From assembly GCF_002591895.1 (NCBI RefSeq), contig NZ_NISX01000001.1, forward strand, positions 375,540 through 439,539: a DNA stretch of 64,000 bases, written 5' to 3'. Shown piece by piece: positions 1-9,248 of the stretch. A program made the translations under genes and the position numbers. The DNA comes from Lacimicrobium alkaliphilum. GTDB lineage: Bacteria > Pseudomonadota > Gammaproteobacteria > Enterobacterales > Alteromonadaceae. Within the stretch, counting starts at the first letter, position 1. The number at the start of each line of letters is the position of its first letter. Under the pieces are notes generated by a model. That model was given only the letters and a program-made list of their open reading frames with translations. It did no database searches and was not told where the DNA came from.

Positions 1-1108
1 CACCTGCAGTTTTGGCTCCTCTGAGAAACACCGTAACCACACGTTTTAACAGACCGGTTTTTTCTACCACTGCACCAAAAGACATGGCACAGATAATTAA
101 CCAGATAGTATTCAGCATACTGGACATGCCACCACCACTGAGCAAATCATCAAGGTCAGCATTACCGGTATCCAGGGTAACCCCATTGAACAGACTGGTC
201 CAGACCACTGTCACCGAAGCAAGCCAGCCCTCGCGCCCCTGTTGTGCCAGATTCTGTACAACATCAGGTTGAAACCATGCTGCCCAGAGCCCTCCAAGCA
301 ATGCACCTATAGAAACGGTAGGAAACGCCGGTACCTTTCGGATAGCTAATGCGAGCAGCACGATCAAAGGCACTAATAATACCGGGCTGAGCTCAAAATT
401 AGCTTCAAGCAGGCGCTGCATCTTGTCAATTTTTTCCAGTGAGGCCTGCCCTGATGCGTTGAGTCCTACAATAACAAATAACAATACTGCCAGAATAAAG
501 CTCGGAATAGTTGTCCACAGCATATAGCGAATGTGTTCAAACAATTCGGTACCGGCCACAGCTGGCGCGAGATTAGTGGTTTCAGACAAAGGAGAAATTT
601 TATCGCCGAAATAGGCACCGGACACTATAGCACCTGCGGTTACCGCTTCAGACATACCCATACCATTAGCAACACCAATCAGTGCCACACCCACTGTAGC
701 CGCGGTTGTCCAGGAACTGCCAATACTCATGGCGACAATGGCACAAATAATACAGGTTGCAGCATAAAAGAAAGACGGGTCAAGCAATTTAAGACCGTAG
801 TAAATCAACATGGGTACAGTACCGGAGAGTAACCAGGTGCCAATTAAAGCTCCTACGGATAGAAGTATCAGCACAGCTCCCAGTGACAGAGAAATCCCAT
901 GTACTATGCCCTCTTCAATCTCTTTCCATGTAAAACCATTCTTCAGACCGATAATTGCAGCCACGCCCATTGCCAGCAACAGTGCTATCTGGTTAGGGCC
1001 ATAAGAAGAATCATCGGCAAAAAGTATTACCGATGAGCTAAGCAGCACAACCAGCACGGTAATGGGGATAAGCGCGTCCAGCATTGAGGGTTGTCTTCGG
1101 TCAGACAT
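1..1108 (-). CDS. Na+/H+ antiporter, NhaC family (3' end outside window)
   Basis: The frame is open from an ATG at 1108 to the window edge: about 369 codons, against the family's usual 460-500, so the C-terminus is missing. The product is a polytopic inner-membrane protein starting MSDRRQPSMLDALIPI. It contains the segments SIGSSWTTAATVGVALIG and GAYFGDKISPLSETTN, which are typical of the NhaC antiporter family. NhaC proteins exchange Na+ for H+ and some relatives carry organic acids; the substrate cannot be read from sequence. A GGAGCCCC Shine-Dalgarno sequence lies just upstream of the start. The next gene upstream (SNF symporter, same strand) ends 80 bp away, so the two may be co-transcribed as a sodium-linked transport pair. 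Confidence 0.88.
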   Translation of the reverse strand, partial: MSDRRQPSMLDALIPITVLVVLLSSSVILFADDSSYGPNQIALLLAMGVAAIIGLKNGFTWKEIEEGIVHGISLSLGAVLILLSVGALIGTWLLSGTVPMLIYYGLKLLDPSFFYAATCIICAIVAMSIGSSWTTAATVGVALIGVANGMGMSEAVTAGAIVSGAYFGDKISPLSETTNLAPAVAGTELFEHIRYMLWTTIPSFILAVLLFVIVGLNASGQASLEKIDKMQRLLEANFELSPVLLVPLIVLLALAIRKVPAFPTVSIGALLGGLWAAWFQPDVVQNLAQQGREGWLASVTVVWTSLFNGVTLDTGNADLDDLLSGGGMSSMLNTIWLIICAMSFGAVVEKTGLLKRVVTVFLRGAKTAG

Positions 1109-1188
1109 CAGGGGCTCCTTGGATTATTGTTATTTGAGGACCGATTAAGTGGTCACCATCCCTGACGGGATAGTGGCCTTAAAACAAA

Positions 1189-2520
1189 TCAGAACGACCG
1201 GTAAAACATCAGTATGATAATGACCGGGCACACAAAACGGACATACCAGGGCCAGATTTTCCAGAACATTCCCTGAGCAGCCTGCTCATCACTGTGACGC
1301 AGCTCTTTGAGGATCTCATTACGATTCCATACCCAGCCGGCAAAAATACACAGCATTAATCCCAGTAATGGTTGACTATATTGTGTTGTGGCGGCAATAA
1401 CTAACCCAAACAGCGCTTCGAAATTCAGCGCGATAATGGCGCTGCACACAAAAATGCCCAGCGCGATCAGCCAAACCGCGGCTCTGCGCTTAACACCGCG
1501 GCTTTCCACTACATAGGCCACAGGAACTTCCAGCATCGAGATAGACGACGTGACCGCGGCAATAGTCATCAGTATAAAGAAGGCTAATGCCACAAAATTG
1601 CCCACCGAGCCCATGGTCTCAAAGAGTGCCGGTAGAACGGTAAAGATCAGGGTATCTCCGGCTATCAATTCGCCTGATTCAGAGAAAATCTCTACGCCAT
1701 TGTGCAGTGCGACGTACATTGCCGGTATAATCAACAACCCGGCCAGAATCGCAACCGCAATGTCTACCAACGCCACTGAAGCGCCAAGACTAGGGAGTTT
1801 CTCTTTCTTGCTCACATAGGAACCATAAACCAACATGGTTCCAACGCCTAACGACATAGAGAAAAAAGCCTGACCCATGGCGCTGATCAACAGGTCCGGA
1901 TTAAGTACTTTTGAAAAGTCCGGCAGTAAGTAAACCTTCAGTCCCTGCATGGCTCCGTCCAGAGTCATTACATAACCAATTAACAATAAGACAATCAGAA
2001 ACAACGTCGGCATTAATCTGACTGACCATCTCTCAATACCTTTACTGACCCCACCGGTCACAATAAGGGCCGTCAGCACAACGAAAAATGCACAGAAAAT
2101 GAGATTACGGCTGTCTGAAAAGCTGATCAGCCACTGTGACATTGCCTGCCACTGAAAAATATTGGTCAATGCCTGTAGAGCAAAGGCGATCATCCAGCCG
2201 GCGACAATCGCATAAAAGGCCAGGATCAGTGATACTGTTATGCACCCCCAGATACCCGTTGCTTTGCCTATGAAGCTACCGGATATTTTGCCTAACGCAT
2301 CAACCATATTTGATTGTGTGGCACGGCCAATTAACAATTCAGCCATCAATACCGGATAGGCAAGTACAAATGCCAGCAGAATATACATCATTACAAAAGC
2401 AGCACCGCCGTTACTGGCCACCTGAGTAGGGAAACCCCAGATATTCCCCAGTCCGACTGCCGAACCGGCCGCCGCCAGCACAAATCCCAGCCGGGAAGAA
2501 AATTCACCTCTTGCACTCAT
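1189..2520 (-). CDS. Sodium-dependent transporter, SNF/NSS family
   Basis: This 443-residue membrane protein has about 11-12 hydrophobic segments. It carries the N-terminal signature of neurotransmitter:sodium symporters, seen here as SRLGFVLAAAGSAVGLGNIW followed by FPTQVASNGGAAF. Bacterial members (LeuT, MhsT, TnaT type) use the Na+ gradient to import amino acids or related amines. The length is normal for bacterial members. The start is the ATG at 2520, where the conserved TM1 region begins 9 residues in. The substrate is unknown. It lies upstream of the NhaC-type antiporter on the same strand, which fits a sodium-cycle role for both, but co-transcription is inferred. Confidence 0.9.
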   Translation of the reverse strand: MSARGEFSSRLGFVLAAAGSAVGLGNIWGFPTQVASNGGAAFVMMYILLAFVLAYPVLMAELLIGRATQSNMVDALGKISGSFIGKATGIWGCITVSLILAFYAIVAGWMIAFALQALTNIFQWQAMSQWLISFSDSRNLIFCAFFVVLTALIVTGGVSKGIERWSVRLMPTLFLIVLLLIGYVMTLDGAMQGLKVYLLPDFSKVLNPDLLISAMGQAFFSMSLGVGTMLVYGSYVSKKEKLPSLGASVALVDIAVAILAGLLIIPAMYVALHNGVEIFSESGELIAGDTLIFTVLPALFETMGSVGNFVALAFFILMTIAAVTSSISMLEVPVAYVVESRGVKRRAAVWLIALGIFVCSAIIALNFEALFGLVIAATTQYSQPLLGLMLCIFAGWVWNRNEILKELRHSDEQAAQGMFWKIWPWYVRFVCPVIIILMFYRSF

Positions 2521-2644
2521 ATTATCGCCCTAAGTTTTTGTTATTTTTATGTCGGGATAGATCCTGACTGTACTATTTTTTACATCTTGTAATTTGAATT
2601 CTCGGCTAAACCCGCGCCTTTTCTGATCCATAAGAGTACTAAAT

Positions 2645-2862
2645 ACCGCTATGGAGGGCGGAAGTGCAGGTTATGCAGGAGCAATTACCTGCCCGTACTT
2701 CCTGTACATCGCCGTTCTCTCGCATCCATGCGACCACGGCATACGACCGCCATGGAGGGCGGAAGTGCAGGCTATGCAGGAGCAATTACCTGCCCGTACT
2801 TCCTGTACATCGCCGTTCTCTCGCATCCATGCGCCCACGGCATACCGTACTTCCTGTACATA
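2645..2862. repeat. Tandem 101-bp hairpin-forming intergenic repeat
   Basis: Positions 2645-2744 and 2746-2845 are the same 100-bp sequence offset by 101 bp, with three differences (2650, 2671 and 2733 against the second copy). A third, partial copy of 17 bp (2845-2861) matches 2693-2709. Each unit can fold on itself: CCATGGA-type ends pair with TCCATG, and inside them GGAAGT-GCAGGT pairs with ACCTGC-CCGT-ACTTCC. The element sits between the SNF gene and the terminator of prc. Short frames across it differ between copies only by those changes and look non-coding. It resembles the short palindromic intergenic repeats of gammaproteobacteria; I cannot name a family. The rest of 2521-2911 shows only the terminator listed next. 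Confidence 0.85.
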
Positions 2863-2892
2863 AAATAAAGGCCATGTAGATTTACATGGCCT
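2860..2892 (-). terminator. Rho-independent terminator of prc
   Basis: A perfect 10-bp inverted repeat (2869-2878 with 2883-2892, loop GATT) is followed on the minus strand by the T-rich run TTATTTTA. It lies 20 bp beyond the prc stop codon, so it ends the msrC-proQ-prc transcript. Confidence 0.8.
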
Positions 2893-2911
2893 GCCTTTTA
2901 TTGCACTTATT

Positions 2912-4951
2912 TTACTCAGTCTTAATCGCGTACTTGCCGGTTCCCACCACATCGAAGGTAATAGCGGCAGCTTCATCCAGGAATGGATCAATCTCTTCAA
3001 GTTCCTCGGGCAGATCCTCAAGAGAATCCACCGGCTCCTTACTGAGTCGCGACAGACGCTCATTCGCTCTTTCCAACGCCTGCTCTTCCTGTTCAGCCTT
3101 TTCCTGCATACGCTCAGATTCTACGAGAGAAATAAATTTTTCCTCTTTTTTACGGCGATACTCTTTTATATCCTCAAAAATATAGGCAAATTCTGGATTT
3201 TTTTGTATCCGTTGAGCGTGGGATTCCTCAACCTTTTTCACCGCATCAGAGGTGTCACCAAAGGTGGTGTAGTTAGCCCGGATTATGCTGTCCCATGGTA
3301 ACGCATTCTCTTCTTTACTCTCACCCCAATCCTGTGGGTCCACGGGCGAAGGCAACATGATATCCGGCACTACGCCTTTGTGCTGAGTACTTCCACCATT
3401 GATTCGATAAAACTTGGCTATGGTGAACTGAACACTACCAAGGGGGTTATCATACAAATCATATATACGACCTAACCCCCGGTGCTGCTGCACCGTTCCT
3501 TTACCAAAGGTTTGCTCACCAACAATTAAGGCCCGGCCATAATCCTGCATCGCAGCGGCAAAGATTTCTGAAGCTGAAGCACTAAACCTGTCAACCAATA
3601 CCGTCAGGGGGCCTTCGTAGAAAACCATACCGTCTGTATCACGCTCTTCGCGGATACGCCCTGCACCATCGCGAATTTGTACAACAGGTCCCTTATCAAT
3701 AAATAAACCTGATAACAGGGTTGCTTCACTGAGCGAACCACCACCGTTTCCCCGCAGATCAACAATCAGCCCCTGTACACCTTGTTCTTTGAGAGTATCG
3801 ATCTCTGCTCTGACATCCTGATGCAGCTTATTGTAAAAAGACGGAATGGTAATAACGCCGAGTTTCTCACCCTTGTTCGGACCCTGCTCAGGAATATACA
3901 CCTCGGATTTTGCAGCCCGATCTTCCAGTTTTATTTTGTCGCGGGTAAGACTAACCACCGATGGAGCGCCACTGTCTACTGAGCCTTTGAGGACCTGAAG
4001 TCTGACTACACTTCCTTTGGGCCCTTTTATCAACTCAACAACTTCATCCAGACGCCAGCCCACCACATCAACAAATTCATCGTCTTCCTGAGCAACACCA
4101 ATAATCTTATCTTCTGGTTTGATCTGCTTTGACACATCAGCAGGCCCACCGGGCACGATAGAACGGATCACAGTATGATCGTCCTCTGACTGTAAAACAG
4201 CACCTATGCCCTCAAAAGACAGATCCATTTCCATCTGGAAGCGTTCAGCGTTGCGAGGCGATAAATAACTGGTGTGTGCTTCTACACTGCGCGCGAAAGC
4301 GTTCATTATCGCCTGGAATACGTCCTCACTCTGTGTTTGAGTAAGGCGTTTTATTCCTCTTTGATAACGTTTTTCCAACACATCTTTGATACCTTCCCAG
4401 TCCTTACCGGCCAGTTTCAGATTCAACGCATCATATTTGACACGCTGACGCCACAACTCGTCCAGTTCAGCCTGGTCTTTGGGCCACTCTGCCTCTTCAC
4501 GATCATAATGAAAGGCATCCCCTTGTTTTTCAAAATCAAAGGGTTCCTCTAACAGCGACAACGCATATTCGTAACGCTGTGCACGACGTTTGATATTAAG
4601 CTTATACATATCATAAGCCGGACTCAGGTTACCCCGTTGCAAGGAATCATCGAAGGTATCCCGGTGCTGTTCCAGCCTGACAATATCAGAGGCCAGGAAT
4701 ATATTGCGATTCGAGTCCAGGCCTTGCAAATAGCGATCAAAAATCTTCGAAGACATCTCATCATCGAGTTCAATGTTCTTGTAGTGCGCTCTGGTGAACA
4801 AGGACGCCACCCGCTTGGATGCTACGGCGTGTTGTGATTCCTGCTCAAGATCCGGCAGATCTTCAATACCTGCGGTGCCAGGCACAGCTGCAGAATGTCC
4901 ACTGAGCACCAGCAGTGCTGTGGCAACGGAAACCCGAATTGCATGATTCAT
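2912..4951 (-). CDS. prc: Tail-specific protease Prc (Tsp), periplasmic S41 peptidase
   Basis: Prc degrades periplasmic proteins with non-polar C-terminal tails and helps control peptidoglycan hydrolases and lipoproteins. The 679-residue length matches E. coli Prc. A signal peptide (VATALLVLSGHSAAVPG) is followed by a helical N-terminal domain, a PDZ domain (about 235-330, FEGIGAVLQ and IKPEDKIIGVAQ) and the S41 core. The catalytic Ser is in DRFSASASEIFAAAMQDYG and the Lys in GEQTFGKGTVQQ. The C-terminal extension is rich in Glu and Lys. The ATG is 5 bp downstream of the proQ stop, so prc is translated from the same mRNA as proQ, the same order as in E. coli. Confidence 0.97.
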   Translation of the reverse strand: MNHAIRVSVATALLVLSGHSAAVPGTAGIEDLPDLEQESQHAVASKRVASLFTRAHYKNIELDDEMSSKIFDRYLQGLDSNRNIFLASDIVRLEQHRDTFDDSLQRGNLSPAYDMYKLNIKRRAQRYEYALSLLEEPFDFEKQGDAFHYDREEAEWPKDQAELDELWRQRVKYDALNLKLAGKDWEGIKDVLEKRYQRGIKRLTQTQSEDVFQAIMNAFARSVEAHTSYLSPRNAERFQMEMDLSFEGIGAVLQSEDDHTVIRSIVPGGPADVSKQIKPEDKIIGVAQEDDEFVDVVGWRLDEVVELIKGPKGSVVRLQVLKGSVDSGAPSVVSLTRDKIKLEDRAAKSEVYIPEQGPNKGEKLGVITIPSFYNKLHQDVRAEIDTLKEQGVQGLIVDLRGNGGGSLSEATLLSGLFIDKGPVVQIRDGAGRIREERDTDGMVFYEGPLTVLVDRFSASASEIFAAAMQDYGRALIVGEQTFGKGTVQQHRGLGRIYDLYDNPLGSVQFTIAKFYRINGGSTQHKGVVPDIMLPSPVDPQDWGESKEENALPWDSIIRANYTTFGDTSDAVKKVEESHAQRIQKNPEFAYIFEDIKEYRRKKEEKFISLVESERMQEKAEQEEQALERANERLSRLSKEPVDSLEDLPEELEEIDPFLDEAAAITFDVVGTGKYAIKTE

Positions 4952-4955
4952 ATAT

Positions 4956-5636
4956 TTACCTCTTAGGCGGGGCTAACCTTAGTGTATCAACAGGGACTTT
5001 TACGACCATGCCTGTACTAAGCTGAACATGAACCCCTTCCTTAGCAATTTCACTGATAGTACCTTCTACTGGTACTTTCCCAAGTTTAACGGTGACATGT
5101 GTTCCTGCTTTAAGGTCATTATCACCCAGTTTAGCCGGGGGGGGCCTTTTTATTGGTTTAGCTGAACCCGATTTAGTTCCCTTAGTACCCTGATTTACTG
5201 CTTTTGTGGTACTGCTTCCATCGGCGTTTCTGGCTTTCTGCGGCCTTTTCTGTCCATTTGTTGCCTTGGCCGCCTTCTCTTTATTTTCTTTACGTCGTTG
5301 CGCGGCTTTTTCCTTACTTTCTGCCAGCTGTTGTTTTGCATGCTCGGCATGCTCTTTATCGATTGCAGCATCTTCCTTACCGTCAAGATCAACCCGGTGT
5401 GCCCCCTCGATAACCGCATGCAAATAACGCCAGCTATTCGTGTAGTGCCTTAGGGATGTACGCAGCATTGTTTTACTGATACGTTCATCGTCAGCCAATC
5501 GTTCAGCGAGATCCTGAAAAATTCCTATTTTTAAGGGTTTGGCGTCGCCCTGAGTACTAAAACAGGCAGGAAAGGTTTCAGCTAAAAAAGCAATCACTTC
5601 TTTGCTGTTTAAAAACTTCTGTTGTGGGTTATCCAT
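4956..5636 (-). CDS. proQ: RNA chaperone ProQ
   Basis: ProQ binds structured small RNAs and mRNA 3' ends and affects their stability. The 226-residue protein has the N-terminal FinO/ProQ domain (about 1-115, KEVIAFLAETFPACF and LRHYTNSWRYLHAV). A long Lys/Glu/Ala-rich linker follows (about 115-170), then a Tudor-like C-terminal domain (about 172-226, AGTHVTVKLGKVPVEGTI). This is the full domain order of E. coli ProQ. It lies 9 bp downstream of a small hypothetical gene and directly upstream of prc. An sRNA resembling SdsR is encoded about 3.6 kb away; any contact between the two is only a guess. Confidence 0.97.
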   Translation of the reverse strand: MDNPQQKFLNSKEVIAFLAETFPACFSTQGDAKPLKIGIFQDLAERLADDERISKTMLRTSLRHYTNSWRYLHAVIEGAHRVDLDGKEDAAIDKEHAEHAKQQLAESKEKAAQRRKENKEKAAKATNGQKRPQKARNADGSSTTKAVNQGTKGTKSGSAKPIKRPPPAKLGDNDLKAGTHVTVKLGKVPVEGTISEIAKEGVHVQLSTGMVVKVPVDTLRLAPPKR

Positions 5637-5645
5637 TCAATTGTT

Positions 5646-5942
5646 CTAATGGTCTGTGTGTGCTTCAGGGGGCTCATCATCCCAAGTTGCTAGTAGTTGG
5701 TCAACCCAGTCATGCAGCTCATGCTCTTCAATATCCAGTAAATATTGATCCTCATACCAATTTTCCCATATATGCTGAAGCATTAATTCCAATTGATGGG
5801 TATCAATATCTTCGTCGACACTGTTATAAAGATAGTGTAAAAATTCATTTAGCTTATCACTGGCTTCCGCTGCCCGTTCTTCCCAGAACTCCATGTCGGC
5901 AGGCGTTGCTAACACCACATGTATATCTACCATCTGTTTCAA
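5646..5942 (-). CDS. Small acidic hypothetical protein between msrC and proQ
   Basis: I do not recognise this 98-residue protein. It is soluble and very acidic, with a helical, Trp-rich C-terminal half (HIWENWYEDQYLLDIEEH, HDWVDQLLATWDDEPPE). The frame begins with TTG at 5942, overlapping the msrC stop in a TTGA arrangement, with GGAGG about 7 bases upstream. The alternative ATG at 5933 is too far from that GGAGG, so the TTG start is preferred. Tight coupling with msrC on one side and a 9-bp gap to proQ on the other indicate a real gene in this operon. It has no counterpart at this position in the E. coli locus as I know it. Confidence 0.75.
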   Translation of the reverse strand: MKQMVDIHVVLATPADMEFWEERAAEASDKLNEFLHYLYNSVDEDIDTHQLELMLQHIWENWYEDQYLLDIEEHELHDWVDQLLATWDDEPPEAHTDH

Positions 5943-6403
5943 AGCAGCGCCTCCTCAAGTGCATCAACAACTTTTTGTAAGCCTTGCAAGTCGTCCTCAT
6001 CGAAACGCCCGGTGGCAGGACTGTCAATATCCAGCACACCTAACAAGGTATCCCGATGATAAAAAGGGATGACAACTTCTGAGTTTGAAGCACTGTCACA
6101 GGCAATATGCCCCTCAAACTGATGCACATCTTCAACTAATTGTGCTTTTCCCAGCTTTGCGGCAGTACCGCAGACTCCGCGCCCCATAGGAATGCGAACA
6201 CAAGCCGGTTTACCCTGAAAGGGGCCCAGCACTAACTGATCATCTTTATATAGATAGAAGCCTGCCCAGTTAATTTCGGGTAAGCGCATCCAGATCAAGG
6301 CACCGAGGTTTGCCAGGTTGGCAACTAAGTCGGGCTCACCTTCTGTTAACGCTTTTGCTTGCTGAACAATCTCATCGTATAACTGTGTTTTATCTAAAGG
6401 CAT
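5939..6403 (-). CDS. msrC: Free methionine (R)-sulfoxide reductase (GAF domain, MsrC/YebR)
   Basis: The enzyme reduces free L-methionine-(R)-sulfoxide in the cytosol. The 154-residue protein is a single GAF domain, typical for the family. Its conserved elements are INWAGFYLYKDDQLVLGPFQ, the Cys pair in ACVRIPMGRGVCG and the catalytic Cys in HIACDSASNSEVVIP. It precedes the small acidic gene, proQ and prc on the same strand, the neighbourhood seen in E. coli (yebR-proQ-prc). Confidence 0.95.
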   Translation of the reverse strand: MPLDKTQLYDEIVQQAKALTEGEPDLVANLANLGALIWMRLPEINWAGFYLYKDDQLVLGPFQGKPACVRIPMGRGVCGTAAKLGKAQLVEDVHQFEGHIACDSASNSEVVIPFYHRDTLLGVLDIDSPATGRFDEDDLQGLQKVVDALEEALL

Positions 6404-6474
6404 AAAATTCTACTACTTATTATTAAATGCAATAAAAAAACGGGTAAAAAAACAGGCTGAAGTATCGTCCCCGG

Positions 6475-7155
6475 TTAATTTATCAGTTCAAACTGAACCT
6501 CAACTCTTGCATCAATTGCCTGTTGACCGGGCATACTGGCATCTCCTTTTACACGCATACGTGATTCGGCCATCATTGGCACTGGCCGGTATTGAGACAT
6601 TTCATTGATACTCTTAACCTGACCAACCTTGACACCCGCAGCACCAGCAAGCTTTTCAGCTCGACCCCGGGCATCTTCAACCGCCATTGCCAATGCACTT
6701 AAATAAAGACTTTGTGGATCTTCAAAACCGTATTCGAAACCGTCCATACGTGTGGCACCGAGTTTGAATACGGAATCCAGTACTTTGTCATACAGCTGTA
6801 GCGCCCGGAGGCTAATGTGCACGGTTCTGGACAACACAAATCCTTTTTGTTCAGTCATACCATTACGATGTTCGTACCAGGGCTGCAATTGTACCTGCAT
6901 AGAAGCAATATCTTTTTCTTCCACCCCCTGCTCAATCAGACTATGAATTATGCGCTGTGTTTTATCAGTAAGGCTGTCATTCAGCTTACTGATAACCGGT
7001 CCTTTCTCTTCAATATACAGACTGAACTGAAAGAGATCCGGCACTTTACTGACACTGGCCTGTCCCACCACACGAATTTGTTGCGGCGGTGACTGCTGTG
7101 CCCAGGCCTGCAGACTAAATAAGACCAGTGAAAATGCGATTGCAATTGTTTTCAT
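6475..7155 (-). CDS. SIMPL (DUF541) domain periplasmic protein, YggE-like
   Basis: This 226-residue protein has an N-terminal signal peptide ending at about AWA-QQS. The SIMPL domain spans most of the rest (IRVVGQASVSKVPDLFQFSL at its start, DARVEVQFELI at its end). Family members such as E. coli YggE have been linked to lower oxidative stress, but the biochemical role is not settled. It is monocistronic or leads into msrC, 71 bp downstream. Confidence 0.85.
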   Translation of the reverse strand: MKTIAIAFSLVLFSLQAWAQQSPPQQIRVVGQASVSKVPDLFQFSLYIEEKGPVISKLNDSLTDKTQRIIHSLIEQGVEEKDIASMQVQLQPWYEHRNGMTEQKGFVLSRTVHISLRALQLYDKVLDSVFKLGATRMDGFEYGFEDPQSLYLSALAMAVEDARGRAEKLAGAAGVKVGQVKSINEMSQYRPVPMMAESRMRVKGDASMPGQQAIDARVEVQFELIN

Positions 7156-7255
7156 AAACGCTCCGGGGGTAATATCATCTATGGGTGACTGAACAACACA
7201 TTTTCCTTATCGCAGCTGAACACCGGATGAATTACAGTTCATCCGGTAATACTGA

Positions 7256-7513
7256 CTATTGTTCTGGCATCAGCCCTTTATGATCAAAGTACACTGCTGA
7301 ATCAGCAACAAAATTGACTTTGATATGTTTGTCTTTATTACCCCAGATACACTGGGTATTAGCCAGTTTTTCCTCACATTTATCGGCTTCTCCCAATACC
7401 GTTTTGACTTCAGCGTAAGACATACCTGCCTTCACCTGATCATAGGACTCCATATTGACCTTTGAGCATGCGGTCAACAGCACCAACAAAGAACCGATTA
7501 ACAGTCTTTTCAT
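7256..7513 (-). CDS. Small lipoprotein, SmpA/OmlA- or DUF3862-like fold
   Basis: The longest frame starts at 7543, but the ATG at 7513 has a GGGGAAC Shine-Dalgarno sequence 7 bases upstream and gives a clean lipoprotein signal: MKRLLIGSLLVLLTACSKV, with the lipobox LTAC. The 85-residue product then reads YDQVKAGMSYAEVKTVLG. This is the pattern of small BamE/SmpA-like or DUF3862 lipoproteins that start with a 'G-M-s-y-x-e-V' helix. It is likely anchored in the outer membrane because Ser follows the Cys. The function is unknown. Confidence 0.75.
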   Translation of the reverse strand: MKRLLIGSLLVLLTACSKVNMESYDQVKAGMSYAEVKTVLGEADKCEEKLANTQCIWGNKDKHIKVNFVADSAVYFDHKGLMPEQ

Positions 7514-7634
7514 AAAAGTTCCCCTTTCATTCCATATTTGCACAGAGTTTACCCCAGAGAGTGTTCTTCAACCAACTGCCGCACAGGTTTAATTTTAGGT
7601 ATACTTGCCGTTTACCAAAACCTTAGTATCGCTT

Positions 7635-9104
7635 ATGTCCTCGCCGTGCCTTCCTGAGCCGTTTCTGAAACACATCGCAGATATTCTTCCTGACTCACTG
7701 GAAATGAGTGATTTTGTAGAAACGTGCAAAACACCGCTACGAAAAAGTATCAGGGTCAACACGTTAAAAATTAGCGTAGAAGATTTTTGTGAGAAAATGC
7801 GCCGCCAACAGTGGTACTTCACAGCTATTCCCTGGTGCAATAATGGTTTCTGGCTTCAGCGTACGGCAGAACAGGAACAATCTGTCCCCCTTGGCAGTAC
7901 TCCTGAACACCTGGCCGGGTTGTTTTATATACAGGAGGCCAGTTCTATGCTGCCTCCTTTGGCATTAATCGGTAACGCGTTACCTGAAACTGTGCTTGAT
8001 ATGGCTGCAGCGCCGGGCTCTAAAACCAGCCAGCTCAGTGCACTGATGCAAAACAAAGGTTTGCTGGTAGCCAATGAGCTGGCTGCCAGCCGGATCAAAT
8101 CCATGGCCGCAGTGCTACAGCGTCTGGGAGTTACTAATACAGCAATCAGTCATTTTGATGGCAACGTTTTTGGGGAGTGGCTCCCGGAGAGCTTTGACGC
8201 CATTCTTGTTGATGCGCCCTGCGGGGGTGAAGGCACCATCAGAAAAGATCCCGATGCCCTTAAAAACTGGTCCCATGAGTCAATTAAGTCAATCAGCTGG
8301 GTGCAGAAAAAACTCATCGACAGCGCCTTTAAAGCCCTGAAGCCCGGCGGTTGCCTGGTGTATTCCACCTGTACCCTGAACCATCAGGAAAACCAGGCAG
8401 TTTGTAACCACCTTGCAGACATTTATGATGACGCCGTACAGATAGAACCGCTGAATAACCTTTTCCCCGGGGCCGATAAAGCGGTAACCGAAGAGGGATA
8501 TCTGCATATCTGGCCTCAGATTTTTGATAGTGAGGGTTTTTTCGTCGCACGGCTGAGAAAATCACGCAGCCTCGGACTTCCTGTCCCAGGCCCCAGAAAA
8601 GCCCAGGTACCGTATATCAGAGTAACTGAAAAACAGCAAAAACTGATCAACGAATATCTCTTCAACCAGTTCGGTTACACACTCCCGGAAGATAAATCGC
8701 TGTTTATCAAAGAACAGGATTTTTGGCTTCTCCCTGAGCAGGCAGCACCTCTGCTATCCAGGTTTCGCTTTCAGAGGATTGGTCTGAGACTCGCCACTCA
8801 GCACAAATCAGGCTTTCGTTTAACCCATGATGCGGCAATTGCATTAGGTACAGGCTTCACACGACAACGATTGGCATTAACTACTGCACAACTAAGAGAA
8901 TATTGTCAGGGCCGGGATCTTCAGGTTGATGAAATACCCCCGCAAGGGGAAATTCTATTGACCTGGCAGGAGCAGCCCGTTGGTATGGCAAAGGGTCTGG
9001 GACAAAGAGTAAAAAATTCCCTGCCCCGGGAGCTGGTCAGAGACAATTTACCTCGCTGGAACGGCGATATTCAGGGCCACAATTATCTCATTCAAACGAT
9101 GTAA
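7635..9104 (+). CDS. rsmF: 16S rRNA (cytosine-1407-C5)-methyltransferase RsmF
   Basis: RsmF methylates C1407 of 16S rRNA in the 30S subunit. The SAM-binding core contains LDMAAAPGSKTSQL. The two cysteines of the RNA m5C mechanism are in VDAPCGGEGTIRKD and VYSTCTLNHQENQAV. A C-terminal PUA-like region follows, with 489 residues in all, close to E. coli (479). A TTG at 7605 would add 10 residues, but E. coli RsmF begins near the segment LPEPFLKHIADIL, so the ATG at 7635 is preferred; neither has a strong ribosome-binding site. As in E. coli, an SdsR-type sRNA gene follows within a few hundred bases. Confidence 0.95.
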   Translation: MSSPCLPEPFLKHIADILPDSLEMSDFVETCKTPLRKSIRVNTLKISVEDFCEKMRRQQWYFTAIPWCNNGFWLQRTAEQEQSVPLGSTPEHLAGLFYIQEASSMLPPLALIGNALPETVLDMAAAPGSKTSQLSALMQNKGLLVANELAASRIKSMAAVLQRLGVTNTAISHFDGNVFGEWLPESFDAILVDAPCGGEGTIRKDPDALKNWSHESIKSISWVQKKLIDSAFKALKPGGCLVYSTCTLNHQENQAVCNHLADIYDDAVQIEPLNNLFPGADKAVTEEGYLHIWPQIFDSEGFFVARLRKSRSLGLPVPGPRKAQVPYIRVTEKQQKLINEYLFNQFGYTLPEDKSLFIKEQDFWLLPEQAAPLLSRFRFQRIGLRLATQHKSGFRLTHDAAIALGTGFTRQRLALTTAQLREYCQGRDLQVDEIPPQGEILLTWQEQPVGMAKGLGQRVKNSLPRELVRDNLPRWNGDIQGHNYLIQTM

Positions 9105-9248
9105 AAGCTGGGCATAATGCTGTGGATAACCTCTGCAGAAGCTGTGCTTATATGTATCGCATGTTCGCCAAGTCACACCGGTAACCTTATGATATTTAAT
9201 TAATATTTATTTAATACAGAAAAATATTAAAAAAACTCTCAGGGTTGT

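Noticed and set aside
1138..1180. Imperfect hairpin between the SNF and NhaC genes
   Set aside because: The stem is short and no T-run follows on the minus strand, so a terminator is not supported.
2671..3063. Minus-strand 130-codon frame across the tandem repeat
   Set aside because: It lies in the repeat and in the prc coding region in another frame, and its two repeat halves give similar, unlikely peptides.
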